In this document: in pieces, positions 35,828-45,808 of the stretch
Position numbering within the stretch: position 1 is the first letter of the stretch
Layout of the letters: the number at the start of each line of letters is the position of its first letter
From: Pseudalkalibacillus sp. SCS-8
GTDB lineage: Bacteria > Bacillota > Bacilli > Bacillales > Fictibacillaceae
DNA: 64,000 nucleotides
Assembly (NCBI RefSeq): GCF_040126055.1
Contig: NZ_CP143541.1
Span: 3,410,001 to 3,474,000 of the forward strand
Direction: 5' to 3'
The notes under the pieces: generated by a model
What the model saw: only the letters and a program-made list of their open reading frames with translations
What the model was told of the DNA's origin: nothing
The model's database searches: none
Made by a program: the position numbers and the translations under genes

Positions 35828-38800
35828 TTACATGTTTCGGCGGTACTTTCCTCCGACTTCGTATAGGGCACGGGTGATTTGTCCGAGGCTTGCATAGCGG
35901 ACGGTCGTCATCAGTTCAGCAAACAAGTTGCCGCCGCTTAGCGCTGTCTGCTTCAAGCGCTGCAACGCTTCTGCCGTTTTGTCCCCATGCTTTTCCTGGA
36001 ATTCTCGCAAATGCTTGATTTGCTGTTCCTTCTCCTCTTTCGTTGCCCGTGCCAGCTGAAGGTTGAAGTCCTCTTCAGATGGAGGATTCGGGTTCAAGTA
36101 CGTATTCACGCCGATGATTGGCAATGAACCATCGTGCTTCTTCATCTCGTAATACATGGATTCTTCTTGGATCTTACCGCGCTGATATTGTGTCTCCATC
36201 GCACCGAGGACGCCACCACGAGCATTTATGCGTTCGAACTCCTTCAACACAGCTTCTTCCACTAGGTCGGTCAGTTCTTCGATGATGAAGGACCCTTGCA
36301 AGGAGTTTTCGTTCTTCGCAAGTCCAAGCTCCTTCGTAATGATCATCTGGATCGCCATCGCACGGCGGACGGATTCTTCAGTCGGTGTTGTGATTGCTTC
36401 GTCATACGAGTTTGTATGAAGTGAGTTACAGTTATCATAGATCGCCATCAACGCTTGTAGCGTCGTACGGATATCGTTGAAGTCGATTTCTTGCGCGTGC
36501 AAGGAACGACCTGATGTCTGAATGTGATATTTCAGCTTCTGGCTGCGCTCATTTGCTTTGTATTTATTTTTCATGACGGTCGCCCAAATTCTTCGTGCAA
36601 CACGGCCGATGACGGTATACTCCGGATCAAGACCGTTACTGAAGAAGAATGATAGGTTCGGTGCGAATGTGTTGATGTCCATTCCTCGGCTCAAGTAGTA
36701 CTCGACATACGTAAAGCCGTTCGCAAGCGTCAACGCAAGCTGGGTGATTGGGTTCGCGCCAGCTTCAGCGATATGATAGCCAGAGATTGAAACAGAATAA
36801 TAGTTTCGCACTTTATTTTCGATAAAGTATTCTTGGATGTCACCCATCAGACGCAATGCAAATTCGGTTGAGAAGATACATGTATTCTGACCTTGATCCT
36901 CCTTCAGGATGTCAGCCTGAACCGTACCACGAACGACAGCAAGCGTCTTCGCACGGATGTCCGCTTCTTCCTCCGCATTCGGCTTTCGGCCATTCTCCTC
37001 TTCAAAACGAGAGAGCTGCTGATCGATTGCTGTATTCATATACATCGCAAGAATGATCGGCGCTGGACCATTGATCGTCATGGAGACAGATGTTGTCGGT
37101 GATGTCAGATCGAAGCCTGCATACAGCTTCTTCATGTCATCGAGCGTACAAATGCTGACGCCACTCTCGCCGACCTTACCGTAGATGTCCGGTCGATGAT
37201 CCGGGTCTTCTCCATACAACGTGACGGAATCGAATGCTGTAGAAAGACGTTTCGCTTCATCATCCTTTGATAGGTAATGGAAACGGCGGTTCGTACGTTC
37301 CGGCGTACCTTCCCCGGCAAACTGACGTTTCGGATCTTCACCTTTTCGTTTGAAAGGGAATACGCCAGCAGTAAACGGAAAACGTCCAGGTACATTCTCA
37401 AGCAGGGACCAGCGAACGATTTCGCCCCAATCCTTGAACTTAGGAAGAGCGACCTTTGGTATATCAAGACCTGCAAGGCTGCGGGTCTTCAGCTCCGTCA
37501 CAATTTCCTTATCGCGGATCTTCGTCACGAATTCATCCTTGCTGTATTGTTCCTTCAATGTGTCCCATCCGTCTAAAACTTCTTTGACTTCTGGGTGGAT
37601 CTTTTTCTCATAGTTGGTTTTCACATCATTCAACGTACGGATTGTCACATCGCCATCTGCATTCGTTTCTTCGATGGCTTCTAACGTTCCTTCGATCTGG
37701 AACAGTTTACGTGCCGATTCAGACTGCTCTGAAACGAACTCATGATAGTTACGGACCGTATGGACGATATCATTCAAATAACCGACGCGATCCGGAGGGA
37801 TGATCATGTTTTGCTTTTCGACTTTGCCTTCACTGCTCAAGGATGTTGTCCATCCAAGGTTGAATTTGTCATTCAACACATTGACTAATGCATTGAAGAG
37901 GATGTTCGTCCCTTGATCGTTGAACTGGCTTGCGATTGTTCCGTAAACCGGCATTTCTTCAGGATCTTTATCAAAGAGTGTGCGGCTTCGTTGATACGTT
38001 TTCCGCACCTCACGAAGGGCATCCTCAGAGCCTTTGCGGTCAAACTTGTTGATGGCGATCAAATCGGCGAAATCGATCATATCGATTTTTTCCAATTGGG
38101 ACGGAGCACCGAATTCGCTCGTCATCACATACATGGAGACGTCGGAGATTTCCACGATTTCAGCGTTCCCCTGCCCGATTCCGCTCGTCTCGACGATGAT
38201 CAGGTCGTATCCAGCCGCTTTCACGACTGCAAGCGCATCATTGATCGCTCCGGACAATTCTGTCTTCGATCCACGTGTCGCAAGGCTTCGCATATAAACG
38301 CGAGGTGAATGGATCGCGTTCATACGGATCCGGTCTCCAAGCAATGCTCCGCCTGTCTTCTGTTTCGTCGGGTCGACCGAGATGATGGCGATCGTTTTAT
38401 CGTCGAATTCATTCAAGTAGCGGCGGACGAGCTCATCTGTCAAAGAGCTTTTACCCGCTCCTCCTGTACCTGTGATTCCGAGTACAGGAACATCCTTCGC
38501 CATATCCTTCAATTGTGTTAGCGCTTTTTCTGCTGTCGCAGCCATTTCGGCTTCCTTCACTTTTCCGAAGTTCTCTGCAGCGGTAATGAGACGTGCTACC
38601 GCTCTAGGCTCTCGCAATGGCAGGTGCTCCAGCTCATCCTTCAATTCCGTGATGGTCGGGAAATCGCACTCCTTCACCATCTCATTTATCATGCCTTGAA
38701 GGCCTAATTTCCGACCGTCTTCAGGCGAGAAGATTCGTGCGACTCCATAATCATGGAGTTCCTTGATCTCCTTCGGAATGATGACCCCGCCGCCGCCTCC

Positions 38801-39091
38801 GTAAACGCGGATGTGGGAAGCACCATGTTCCTTTAGAAGATCGACCATGTATTTGAAGTATTCAACGTGTCCGCCTTGATAAGAGGAAACAGCAATACCC
38901 TGTACATCCTCCTGGATGGCAGCCTGGACGACTTCGTCAACGGAACGGTTGTGGCCGAGGTGGATGACTTCCGCTCCACTTGCCTGGATGATCCTTCTCA
39001 TAATATTGATGGAAGCATCATGTCCGTCGAACAAGCTTGCTGCCGTAACGAACCGAACGGGATGCTTCGGCTTGTAAATTTCGGTTTCCAT
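35828..39091 (-). CDS. icmF: fused isobutyryl-CoA mutase IcmF
   Basis: This 1087-residue enzyme interconverts isobutyryl-CoA and n-butyryl-CoA (and pivalyl-CoA in some relatives) with adenosylcobalamin. Order of domains: B12-binding (DGHDAS at 22-27, lower-ligand His24; [10 protein letters not shown] follows), a MeaI-type GTPase with P-loop GTGGAGKSS near 208-216, a linker, and the TIM-barrel substrate domain with RTLSG-like and [15 protein letters not shown] blocks near 840-860. The ATG at 39089-39091 has AAAGGAG 10 nt upstream. It is the last gene of the operon. Confidence 0.94.
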   Translation of the reverse strand: METEIYKPKHPVRFVTAASLFDGHDASINIMRRIIQASGAEVIHLGHNRSVDEVVQAAIQEDVQGIAVSSYQGGHVEYFKYMVDLLKEHGASHIRVYGGGGGVIIPKEIKELHDYGVARIFSPEDGRKLGLQGMINEMVKECDFPTITELKDELEHLPLREPRAVARLITAAENFGKVKEAEMAATAEKALTQLKDMAKDVPVLGITGTGGAGKSSLTDELVRRYLNEFDDKTIAIISVDPTKQKTGGALLGDRIRMNAIHSPRVYMRSLATRGSKTELSGAINDALAVVKAAGYDLIIVETSGIGQGNAEIVEISDVSMYVMTSEFGAPSQLEKIDMIDFADLIAINKFDRKGSEDALREVRKTYQRSRTLFDKDPEEMPVYGTIASQFNDQGTNILFNALVNVLNDKFNLGWTTSLSSEGKVEKQNMIIPPDRVGYLNDIVHTVRNYHEFVSEQSESARKLFQIEGTLEAIEETNADGDVTIRTLNDVKTNYEKKIHPEVKEVLDGWDTLKEQYSKDEFVTKIRDKEIVTELKTRSLAGLDIPKVALPKFKDWGEIVRWSLLENVPGRFPFTAGVFPFKRKGEDPKRQFAGEGTPERTNRRFHYLSKDDEAKRLSTAFDSVTLYGEDPDHRPDIYGKVGESGVSICTLDDMKKLYAGFDLTSPTTSVSMTINGPAPIILAMYMNTAIDQQLSRFEEENGRKPNAEEEADIRAKTLAVVRGTVQADILKEDQGQNTCIFSTEFALRLMGDIQEYFIENKVRNYYSVSISGYHIAEAGANPITQLALTLANGFTYVEYYLSRGMDINTFAPNLSFFFSNGLDPEYTVIGRVARRIWATVMKNKYKANERSQKLKYHIQTSGRSLHAQEIDFNDIRTTLQALMAIYDNCNSLHTNSYDEAITTPTEESVRRAMAIQMIITKELGLAKNENSLQGSFIIEELTDLVEEAVLKEFERINARGGVLGAMETQYQRGKIQEESMYYEMKKHDGSLPIIGVNTYLNPNPPSEEDFNLQLARATKEEKEQQIKHLREFQEKHGDKTAEALQRLKQTALSGGNLFAELMTTVRYASLGQITRALYEVGGKYRRNM

Positions 39092-39183
39092 GATAGGCTT
39101 ACTCCTTTCTATGTTCAAAACCTTGATTGATCTTTATGTTTGATTATTTTTCTAAATGGCGTTTTGTAACAGTCGCCAGCTAT

Positions 39184-39825
39184 TTAAACATGTGTTGTCG
39201 TCTGATCCATCGCGATGCCATTCAAGAGCAGCTGGATCTGGAACTGCGTATAGCTCTCTAACGTATGTTCCTTCTGTAGCACCCAACGTCTGAATGTCCA
39301 CATCTGACCCTGCGTCATGATGTTATGGGCAAGGAGATTCACTTCTTTTTCCGTAAGCGACAGGTTCCCCGCATCCACGGAACGTTGGATCAGCTTTTCA
39401 AACATGCCTGTCATTTCGATTTCTTTTCTTAGGACGTATGGAAGCGCCTCGTCAGACAACGATTTCGCTTCCTGATACATGACAAGCACTTCATCCTGCA
39501 TTTCATCCATTACTTTAAAATACGCGGCAATGGCCTCTTTGAGCCTGTTAATGCCTGGCTGATCCATGACAATTTCACTTTGAAGCCTTGAGCGTACTTC
39601 ATCGTAAATCGAGTCACACACCAGATAAAGGACGTCTTCCTTCGTCCGGATATATTCATAAAGCGTACCGATGCTGAAACCTGCTGCCTTGGCGATTTCT
39701 CTTGTAGTCGTCCGGTGAAATCCTTTTTCTTTGAAAAGAGTCACTGCTGCTTTCACCATTTCTTCTCTACGCTTCTGAATGAGCTTTTCATCTTTGACTA
39801 ATGATGGTACTTTCTTTTTCCCCAA
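39184..39825 (-). CDS. TetR family transcriptional regulator
   Basis: This 213-residue regulator has an N-terminal helix-turn-helix (AAVTLFKEKGFHRTTTREIAKAAG, about 26-49, then IGTLYEYI) and a helical ligand domain. Its place inside the acyl-CoA operon suggests it senses acyl-CoA and controls these genes, like FadR; this is inference. The start is TTG 39823-39825, 8 nt after AGAGG, 3 bp past the meaB stop. Confidence 0.88.
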   Translation of the reverse strand: MGKKKVPSLVKDEKLIQKRREEMVKAAVTLFKEKGFHRTTTREIAKAAGFSIGTLYEYIRTKEDVLYLVCDSIYDEVRSRLQSEIVMDQPGINRLKEAIAAYFKVMDEMQDEVLVMYQEAKSLSDEALPYVLRKEIEMTGMFEKLIQRSVDAGNLSLTEKEVNLLAHNIMTQGQMWTFRRWVLQKEHTLESYTQFQIQLLLNGIAMDQTTTHV

Positions 39826-39828
39826 ACC

Positions 39829-40803
39829 TCATCCCTCTTTCGTAGTCGTATCTTGTGACTCAGAAGGGTTCCGCCTTTGAGTCCATTCCGACAAGATCGT
39901 ATCAGCGGCTGTGTAAGGATCGATCTCCCTGCGTGCAATCTGTTCTCTCCAGCTTCCTTTTTCGTTCTCTTTCTCAATCAGGCGCATCAGCTCGTAATGG
40001 ACGACCTCCAGCACCTCTTCTTGCAGAATCCGGGTCTGCTTTCGCTTTCCTTCTCCACTATCCTTCAAATACTGACCATGCTCTTTGAACCGATCCCAAA
40101 GCTCTTTAAGCCCTTTATTTTGAGTCGAAATCGTTTGGGCGATCGGGGGACGCCATTCCGCATCATGCTTCACAAGGTCAAGCATCCCTTCAATCTCGGT
40201 CATTAGCTTTGAAACCCCGGGTAGATCTGCTTTATTGATAATGAACAAATCAGCGATCTCCATGATCCCGGCTTTGAACACCTGGACGACATCTCCGCTT
40301 CCAGGATTCAATACAACGGCCGTTGTGTCGGCAACCTTCATGATGTCGAGTTCGGATTGACCGACGCCGACCGTTTCGACGAGAATGACATCGAATCCGT
40401 ATGCATCCATAAGCCGGACAGCTTCCTTCGTCGTCCTCGCAAGACCCCCAAGACTTCCACGTGTGCCCATGCTTCGGATATACACACCTGCGTCTGTAAA
40501 ATGATCCGCCATCCGGACGCGGTCCCCGAGCAGTGCCCCTCCGCTGAAGGGACTTGTCGGGTCGACCGCAACGATTCCGACGGTCATTTTTTTCGATCGT
40601 AAAAACTGGATGAGCCGATTGACGAGGGAGCTCTTCCCGGCACCCGGAGAACCAGTGATTCCGATGATATGCGCACCTTTCCCTTGATCATGTACGGCCT
40701 TTAAAATTTCAAGCTTATCCGGATGGTCATTTTCAAAGTGACTGATTCCTCGGGCTAACGCTCTCATGTCCCTATCTATCAATCTTTTCGCGAGCTCGTG
40801 CAT
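39829..40803 (-). CDS. meaB: MeaB-type GTPase, mutase chaperone
   Basis: This 324-residue G3E GTPase has P-loop GSPGAGKS at 51-58, [21 protein letters not shown] near 82, VETVGVGQSE near 147 and NKAD near 193. MeaB proteins load and protect adenosylcobalamin mutases. IcmF already contains a fused GTPase, so a second client such as methylmalonyl-CoA mutase is likely elsewhere. ATG has GGGAGGAG upstream. Confidence 0.93.
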   Translation of the reverse strand: MHELAKRLIDRDMRALARGISHFENDHPDKLEILKAVHDQGKGAHIIGITGSPGAGKSSLVNRLIQFLRSKKMTVGIVAVDPTSPFSGGALLGDRVRMADHFTDAGVYIRSMGTRGSLGGLARTTKEAVRLMDAYGFDVILVETVGVGQSELDIMKVADTTAVVLNPGSGDVVQVFKAGIMEIADLFIINKADLPGVSKLMTEIEGMLDLVKHDAEWRPPIAQTISTQNKGLKELWDRFKEHGQYLKDSGEGKRKQTRILQEEVLEVVHYELMRLIEKENEKGSWREQIARREIDPYTAADTILSEWTQRRNPSESQDTTTKEG

Positions 40804-40832
40804 ACGTGCTCCTCCCGTTCAACTGTTGGCGA

Positions 40833-41975
40833 TTAATCTGCGATAAGCATCCTAGAGATGACAAGTCGTTGAATTTCTTGTGTTCCTTCATAAATTTGAG
40901 TGATTTTCGCATCACGCATGTAACGCTCGACTGGATAATCCTTCGTATATCCATATCCGCCATATACCTGAACGGCTTCTGTCGTCACTTCCATCGCGAT
41001 GTCTCCAGCGTACAATTTCGACATTGCGGATTCCTTACCGTATGGAAGTCCTTCACTTTCGCGCCATGCCGCTTGATACGTCAGCAATCGTGCAGCTTCA
41101 ACTTTAGTCGCCATATCGGCAAGCTTGAATCCGATTCCTTGTTGTAAACCGATCGGCTTACCGAACTGGTGGCGCTCTTTTGCATAGTTCGTTGAAGCGT
41201 CAAGTGCCCCTTGCGCAATTCCGACAGCTTGGGCTGCAATTCCGTTACGTCCGCCATCGAGCGTCTGCATCGCAATCTTGAACCCTTCACCTTCTTCTCC
41301 AAGGCGATTTTCCACTGGCACACGGCAATCTTCAAAAATGATTTCAAGCGTCGGGGAGGAACGGATCCCTAGCTTCTTTTCCTTCTTACCAAACGAGAAG
41401 CCTGGCGTTCCTTTTTCAACGATGAACGCCGTGATTCCTTTATGCTTGCTCTCAGGATCTGTAACCGCGAACACCACATAGATCTCCGCGTCTCCAGCGT
41501 TCGTGATGAAAATTTTCGAACCATTCAAGACGTAATGATCGCCATCCAAGCGGGCAGTCGTCTTCATTCTAGAAGCATCGGATCCGGAGCCTGGCTCAGT
41601 CAGTCCATATGCGCCCATTTTCTTCCCTTCAGCCATCGGGCGAAGGAACTTCTGCTTCTGCTCTTCAGTTCCGTACTTATAAACCGGCCAGCCTGCAAGC
41701 GATGTATGAGCTGAAAGTGTAACGCCTGTCGATGCACACACTCTTGAAAGCTCTTCAACCGCAATGACATAGCTCAAGTAATCCGCTCCGATTCCGCCGT
41801 ACTCTTCCGGCCATGGAATCCCTGTCAGTCCGAGCTCAGCCATTTGATCGAATAAGGAACGATCGAATCGTTCTTCCTCATCACGCTCTGCCGCTGTCGG
41901 CTCTACTTCGTTTTTTGCAAAGTCGCGGACCATTTTTCTCAGCATTTCATGTTCTTCAGTCAGTTGGAATTGCAT
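40833..41975 (-). CDS. acyl-CoA dehydrogenase
   Basis: This 380-residue FAD enzyme makes the first oxidation of acyl-CoA beta-oxidation. It has [15 protein letters not shown] near 122, [15 protein letters not shown] near 153, and the C-terminal [15 protein letters not shown] whose glutamate is the usual catalytic base. The chain-length class cannot be told; operon context suggests short or branched substrates. The ATG at 41973-41975 has GGGAGAGG upstream. Confidence 0.92.
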   Translation of the reverse strand: MQFQLTEEHEMLRKMVRDFAKNEVEPTAAERDEEERFDRSLFDQMAELGLTGIPWPEEYGGIGADYLSYVIAVEELSRVCASTGVTLSAHTSLAGWPVYKYGTEEQKQKFLRPMAEGKKMGAYGLTEPGSGSDASRMKTTARLDGDHYVLNGSKIFITNAGDAEIYVVFAVTDPESKHKGITAFIVEKGTPGFSFGKKEKKLGIRSSPTLEIIFEDCRVPVENRLGEEGEGFKIAMQTLDGGRNGIAAQAVGIAQGALDASTNYAKERHQFGKPIGLQQGIGFKLADMATKVEAARLLTYQAAWRESEGLPYGKESAMSKLYAGDIAMEVTTEAVQVYGGYGYTKDYPVERYMRDAKITQIYEGTQEIQRLVISRMLIAD

Positions 41976-42097
41976 GTTTCCCTCTCCCTTTTCCAATTCG
42001 ATGTGAATTTCGATTCAATTTGTATAAAAAAACACTGTTTTTTTCTCATTATTCGATTTTAAAAACTGGAATTCATTAAAAATGACGTTTCGCCTTT

Positions 42098-43240
42098 TTA
42101 CGAATTCATCAAATGCTTGCTGATGACCAACCTCTGGATTTCACTCGTGCCTTCATAGATTTCACACACTTTCGCATCACGGAACAGCCGCTCGACAGGA
42201 TAATCCTTCGTATAGCCGTATCCACCGTGCATTTGGACTGCTTCAATCGCAGATTTCGTCGCTGTCGTAGATGCAAACAGCTTCGCTATGGATGCATCCT
42301 TGCCACACGGTTTACCAAGCGACTTCAGATTTGCAGCCTTATAGGTTAAAAGCTTCGCCGCTTCGACTTCTGTCGCCATGTCTGCGAGCTTGAATCCAAT
42401 CCCTTGCTGAAGCGCGATCGGCTTACCGAATTGCTGTCGTTCCTTCGTGTAGTCCGTCGAATAGCGAAGAGCCGCTTCCGCGATACCGAGTGCTTGTGCA
42501 GCAATCCCGATGCGTCCTGCATCCAGATTGGACATCGCAATCTTGAAGCCCATTCCTTCCTCACCAAGACGGTTTTCCACGGGAACTTTCGCATCCTCAA
42601 AAATGAGTTGGCTCGTATTGGATCCATTCAGCCCCATTTTCTTCTCTTTTTTCCCGACCTGGAATCCAGGTGTGTCCTTATCGACAATGAAAGCCGAAAT
42701 TCCACGGCTGCCTTCGTCCGGATTGGTAGAAGCGAAAACGATATAGACATCCGCTTCTCCAGCATTGGTGATGAAAACCTTCGATCCATTCAGGATGTAA
42801 TGATCCCCATCCCGGACTGCACGTGTTTTCAATCCGCCTGCATCTGATCCGGCTCCTGGTTCCGTCAGACCAAATGCACCGAGGTATTCCCCACTCGCCA
42901 GTTTCGGAACATACTTCTGCTTTTGTTCTTCCGTTCCAAAGTAATAGATTGGATTTGTGCCGACAGAGGTATGGACCGACAAGATGACTCCTACAGTCGC
43001 GCTTACTCTCGATAATTCATTGATTGCGATGATATAGGAGGTGAAATCCATCCCTGCTCCGCCGTATTCTTCCGGAATCGGAATCCCCATCAACCCGAGT
43101 TCACCCATTTTGTCTATGACGGCTCGTGGGAATTCATCTGTTTCATCCATCTTCTCGACGATCGGTTGGATTTCTGCTTCCGCAAAATCACGAACCATTT
43201 TCCGCATCATTTCTTGTTCTTCTGTAAAACGAAGATTCAT
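42098..43240 (-). CDS. acyl-CoA dehydrogenase (second copy)
   Basis: This 380-residue paralogue of the neighbouring enzyme shares its whole architecture: [15 protein letters not shown] near 122, [15 protein letters not shown] near 153 and [15 protein letters not shown] at the end. It probably arose by tandem duplication with substrate divergence. B. subtilis acdA/mmgC are relatives. The ATG at 43238-43240 has AGGGGG 6 nt upstream. There is a 122-bp gap to the next copy. Confidence 0.92.
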   Translation of the reverse strand: MNLRFTEEQEMMRKMVRDFAEAEIQPIVEKMDETDEFPRAVIDKMGELGLMGIPIPEEYGGAGMDFTSYIIAINELSRVSATVGVILSVHTSVGTNPIYYFGTEEQKQKYVPKLASGEYLGAFGLTEPGAGSDAGGLKTRAVRDGDHYILNGSKVFITNAGEADVYIVFASTNPDEGSRGISAFIVDKDTPGFQVGKKEKKMGLNGSNTSQLIFEDAKVPVENRLGEEGMGFKIAMSNLDAGRIGIAAQALGIAEAALRYSTDYTKERQQFGKPIALQQGIGFKLADMATEVEAAKLLTYKAANLKSLGKPCGKDASIAKLFASTTATKSAIEAVQMHGGYGYTKDYPVERLFRDAKVCEIYEGTSEIQRLVISKHLMNS

Positions 43241-43269
43241 GGTCATCCCCCTGTCAGTCGATATTTGAC

Positions 43270-44121
43270 TTAGTTGTATTCATAAAATCCTTTGCCTGTC
43301 TTCTTACCTAGCCAGCCTGCCTTCACGTATTTACGCAATAGCGGACACGGTCGGTATTTGTCATCCCCGAACCCTTCATGCAAGGTCTCCATGATATAGA
43401 GACACGTATCAAGTCCGATGAAATCTGCCAATGTCAAAGGCCCCATCGGGTGATTCATTCCGAGCTTCATGACTTCATCGATCGCTTCCGGTTCTGCGAC
43501 TCCTTCATACACGGTATAGATCGCTTCGTTGATCATTGGCATCAACACACGGTTGGAAACGAAACCTGGAAAGTCGTTTACTTCGACCGGCGTCTTGCTG
43601 AGTGTTTTTGTCGTATCTTCAATCACTTTGTAAATTTCATCTGTCGTCGCAAGTCCTCGGATGATTTCAACAAGCTTCATGACGGGTACCGGATTCATGA
43701 AGTGCATGCCGATTACTCTTTCGGGACGATTTGTTGCTGCCGCGATTTCCGTAATCGGTAACGAAGACGTGTTTGTTGCAAGAATCGCATGCTCTGGCGC
43801 GATGTCATCCAAATGAGTGAATAGCTTGCATTTCACTTCAAGGTTTTCGACGACCGCCTCTACGACAAGATCGACATCGGATGCGTTGTTCAAATCGGTT
43901 GATGTCGTCAAACGGGAAAGAACCGCATCTGCTTGTTCCCTCGTCATCCGTTCCTTCTCAACTTGACGGTTCATGTTTTTTGAAATGTATTCCATGCCCT
44001 TCTGCACAAACTCTTCCTTCAAGTCATGTAAAATGACGTTGTATTCAGACTGTGCAAAAACCTGTGCAATTCCTGAGCCCATCTGCCCTGCTCCGACGAC
44101 CATTACGTTTTTGATTTGCAT
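43270..44121 (-). CDS. mmgB: 3-hydroxybutyryl-CoA dehydrogenase
   Basis: This 283-residue NAD-dependent enzyme oxidises 3-hydroxyacyl-CoA. The Rossmann motif [11 protein letters not shown] is at 11-21, the catalytic His in GMHFMNPVP near 138, and the C-terminal domain has [18 protein letters not shown]. The ATG has AAGGAGG upstream and the gene follows the thiolase by 19 bp. Confidence 0.94.
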   Translation of the reverse strand: MQIKNVMVVGAGQMGSGIAQVFAQSEYNVILHDLKEEFVQKGMEYISKNMNRQVEKERMTREQADAVLSRLTTSTDLNNASDVDLVVEAVVENLEVKCKLFTHLDDIAPEHAILATNTSSLPITEIAAATNRPERVIGMHFMNPVPVMKLVEIIRGLATTDEIYKVIEDTTKTLSKTPVEVNDFPGFVSNRVLMPMINEAIYTVYEGVAEPEAIDEVMKLGMNHPMGPLTLADFIGLDTCLYIMETLHEGFGDDKYRPCPLLRKYVKAGWLGKKTGKGFYEYN

Positions 44122-44140
44122 GTATAAGAACCTCCTTGGT

Positions 44141-45328
44141 TTATTGCTTTTCCACTTCGATCATGATTGCGTCACCTTGACCTCCACCGCTACAGATCGC
44201 CGCGATACCGACACCGCCTCCACGACGCTTCAGCTCGTGGATCAATGTAATGATGATACGAGAACCACTTGCCCCAATCGGGTGGCCAAGTGCTACCGCA
44301 CCGCCGTTCACATTCACTTTTTCAGCATCCAGATCAGCAATTTGTGAGCTTGCAAGCGCGACAGCCGCAAAAGCTTCATTCACTTCAAAAAGGTCGATTT
44401 CCGCTAATGATTTTCCGGTTTTCTTAAGTAGTTCATTAATGACGACACCTGGTGTTTCCGGGAAGTTTTCAGGCTCTAAAGCAATGGCTGTATGACCTAG
44501 AATCGTTGCCATCACTTGTTTTCCATCCTTTTTCGCACGTTCTTCGGACATAAGGACAAGTGCGCCCGCTCCATCGTTGACACCAGGGGCATTCCCAGCT
44601 GTTATCGTTCCATCGTGGTCGAATACCGGTCTCAATTTACCGAGTGCGTCAGCAGTCGTATCCTTACGAGGCGCTTCGTCTGCCTCGACAACTACCGGAT
44701 CTCCTTTACGCTGAGGAACCTCAACTGAAACGATTTCCTCAGAAAGTTTTCCGGATTCCATTGCCGCTACCGCTCGCTGGTGACTGCGGTATGCCCATTC
44801 ATCCTGCTGCTCACGCGTAAGGTTGAACTTTCTTGCTGTTTCGTTTCCGTAGTTCCCCATATGCACACCTTTAAAGGAACAGGTAAGTCCATCTGAAACC
44901 ATCGAATCGACGACCTTGCCGTCTCCCATACGGAAGCCCCAGCGTGCTTTCGGCATCATGTAAGGTGCATTACTCATGGACTCCATTCCACCCGCGACAA
45001 CCACTTCTTCATCTCCAGCACGGATGATCTGGTCAGCCATCGTTACACTGCGCATACCGGATGCACATACTTTGTTGACCGTTTCAGTTTTCACTTCCCA
45101 AGGGATACCGGCATGATTAGCAGCCTGGCGTGAAGGGATTTGCCCTTGACCTGCTTGCAGGACACATCCCATGATGACTTCGTCTACATCTTTCGCTGAA
45201 ATACCTGCACGGACAAGCGCTTCTTTAATTGCTGTCCCTCCAAGCTGTGAAGCTGTCAACGAACTAAGTGCACCACCAAATTTTCCAAACGGCGTACGGA
45301 CACCACTGACAATTACGGTCTTCCCCAT
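44141..45328 (-). CDS. mmgA: acetyl-CoA C-acetyltransferase (thiolase)
   Basis: This 395-residue thiolase condenses or cleaves acetoacetyl-CoA. The nucleophile is Cys88 in [10 protein letters not shown], the second cysteine is Cys379 in ICSGGGQG, and the catalytic His is in [10 protein letters not shown] near 348. It is the first gene of the seven-gene operon ending in icmF. AAAGGAGGAG precedes the ATG. No clear promoter lies in the 75 bp before the repeat array. Confidence 0.95.
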   Translation of the reverse strand: MGKTVIVSGVRTPFGKFGGALSSLTASQLGGTAIKEALVRAGISAKDVDEVIMGCVLQAGQGQIPSRQAANHAGIPWEVKTETVNKVCASGMRSVTMADQIIRAGDEEVVVAGGMESMSNAPYMMPKARWGFRMGDGKVVDSMVSDGLTCSFKGVHMGNYGNETARKFNLTREQQDEWAYRSHQRAVAAMESGKLSEEIVSVEVPQRKGDPVVVEADEAPRKDTTADALGKLRPVFDHDGTITAGNAPGVNDGAGALVLMSEERAKKDGKQVMATILGHTAIALEPENFPETPGVVINELLKKTGKSLAEIDLFEVNEAFAAVALASSQIADLDAEKVNVNGGAVALGHPIGASGSRIIITLIHELKRRGGGVGIAAICSGGGQGDAIMIEVEKQ

Positions 45329-45407
45329 TTGCTAACTCCTCCTTTAAATTGGTGAATCGCATAAGCATAAGCTTGATTTAAGATCGCTTTTTGCTACTAC
45401 TTACAAA

Positions 45408-45665
45408 GGTTGAGGTGCTCATTTTGGCGTTTCTCGCTTTTCAGCACCTCATTGCTCTCCTTTGAGGTGCTCATTCCGGCGTTTCTCCTTTTTCAGCACC
45501 TCATTGCTCTCCTTTGAGGTGCTCATTTTGGCGTTTCTCGCTTTTCAGCACCTCATTGCTCTCCTTTGAGGTGTTCAATTCGGCGTTTGCCGCTTTTCAG
45601 CACCTCATTGCTCTCGGTTAAGGTGCTCATTCCTGCGTTTCTCCCTTTTCAGCACCTCATTCCCT
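45408..45665. repeat. 52-bp tandem array, 5 units
   Basis: TGAGGTGCTC recurs at about 45411 and every 52 bp after (45463, 45515, 45567, 45619). TGAGGTGCT and AGCACCTCA can pair within a unit or across the unit border. Each unit has CGCTTTTCAGC. It separates the fadF terminator from mmgA. Confidence 0.95.
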
Positions 45666-45704
45666 CTCCAATGACATTGCGAGCGAACGCTCAATCGCCT
45701 ACAT

Positions 45705-45741
45705 AGAAAGAGATCAAGCTCGGGTAGTCACCGAGCTGATC
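45705..45741 (-). terminator. probable terminator of fadF
   Basis: AGATCAAGCTCGG/CCGAGCTGATCT stem with one mismatch, followed by CTCTTTCT on the minus strand. Confidence 0.6.
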
Positions 45742-45808
45742 TATGAGTGTGTTCTGCATGGATGTTATGTCTCGTTCAGCGCACAGGGCGCTTATGCTTT
45801 TCGTTTTC

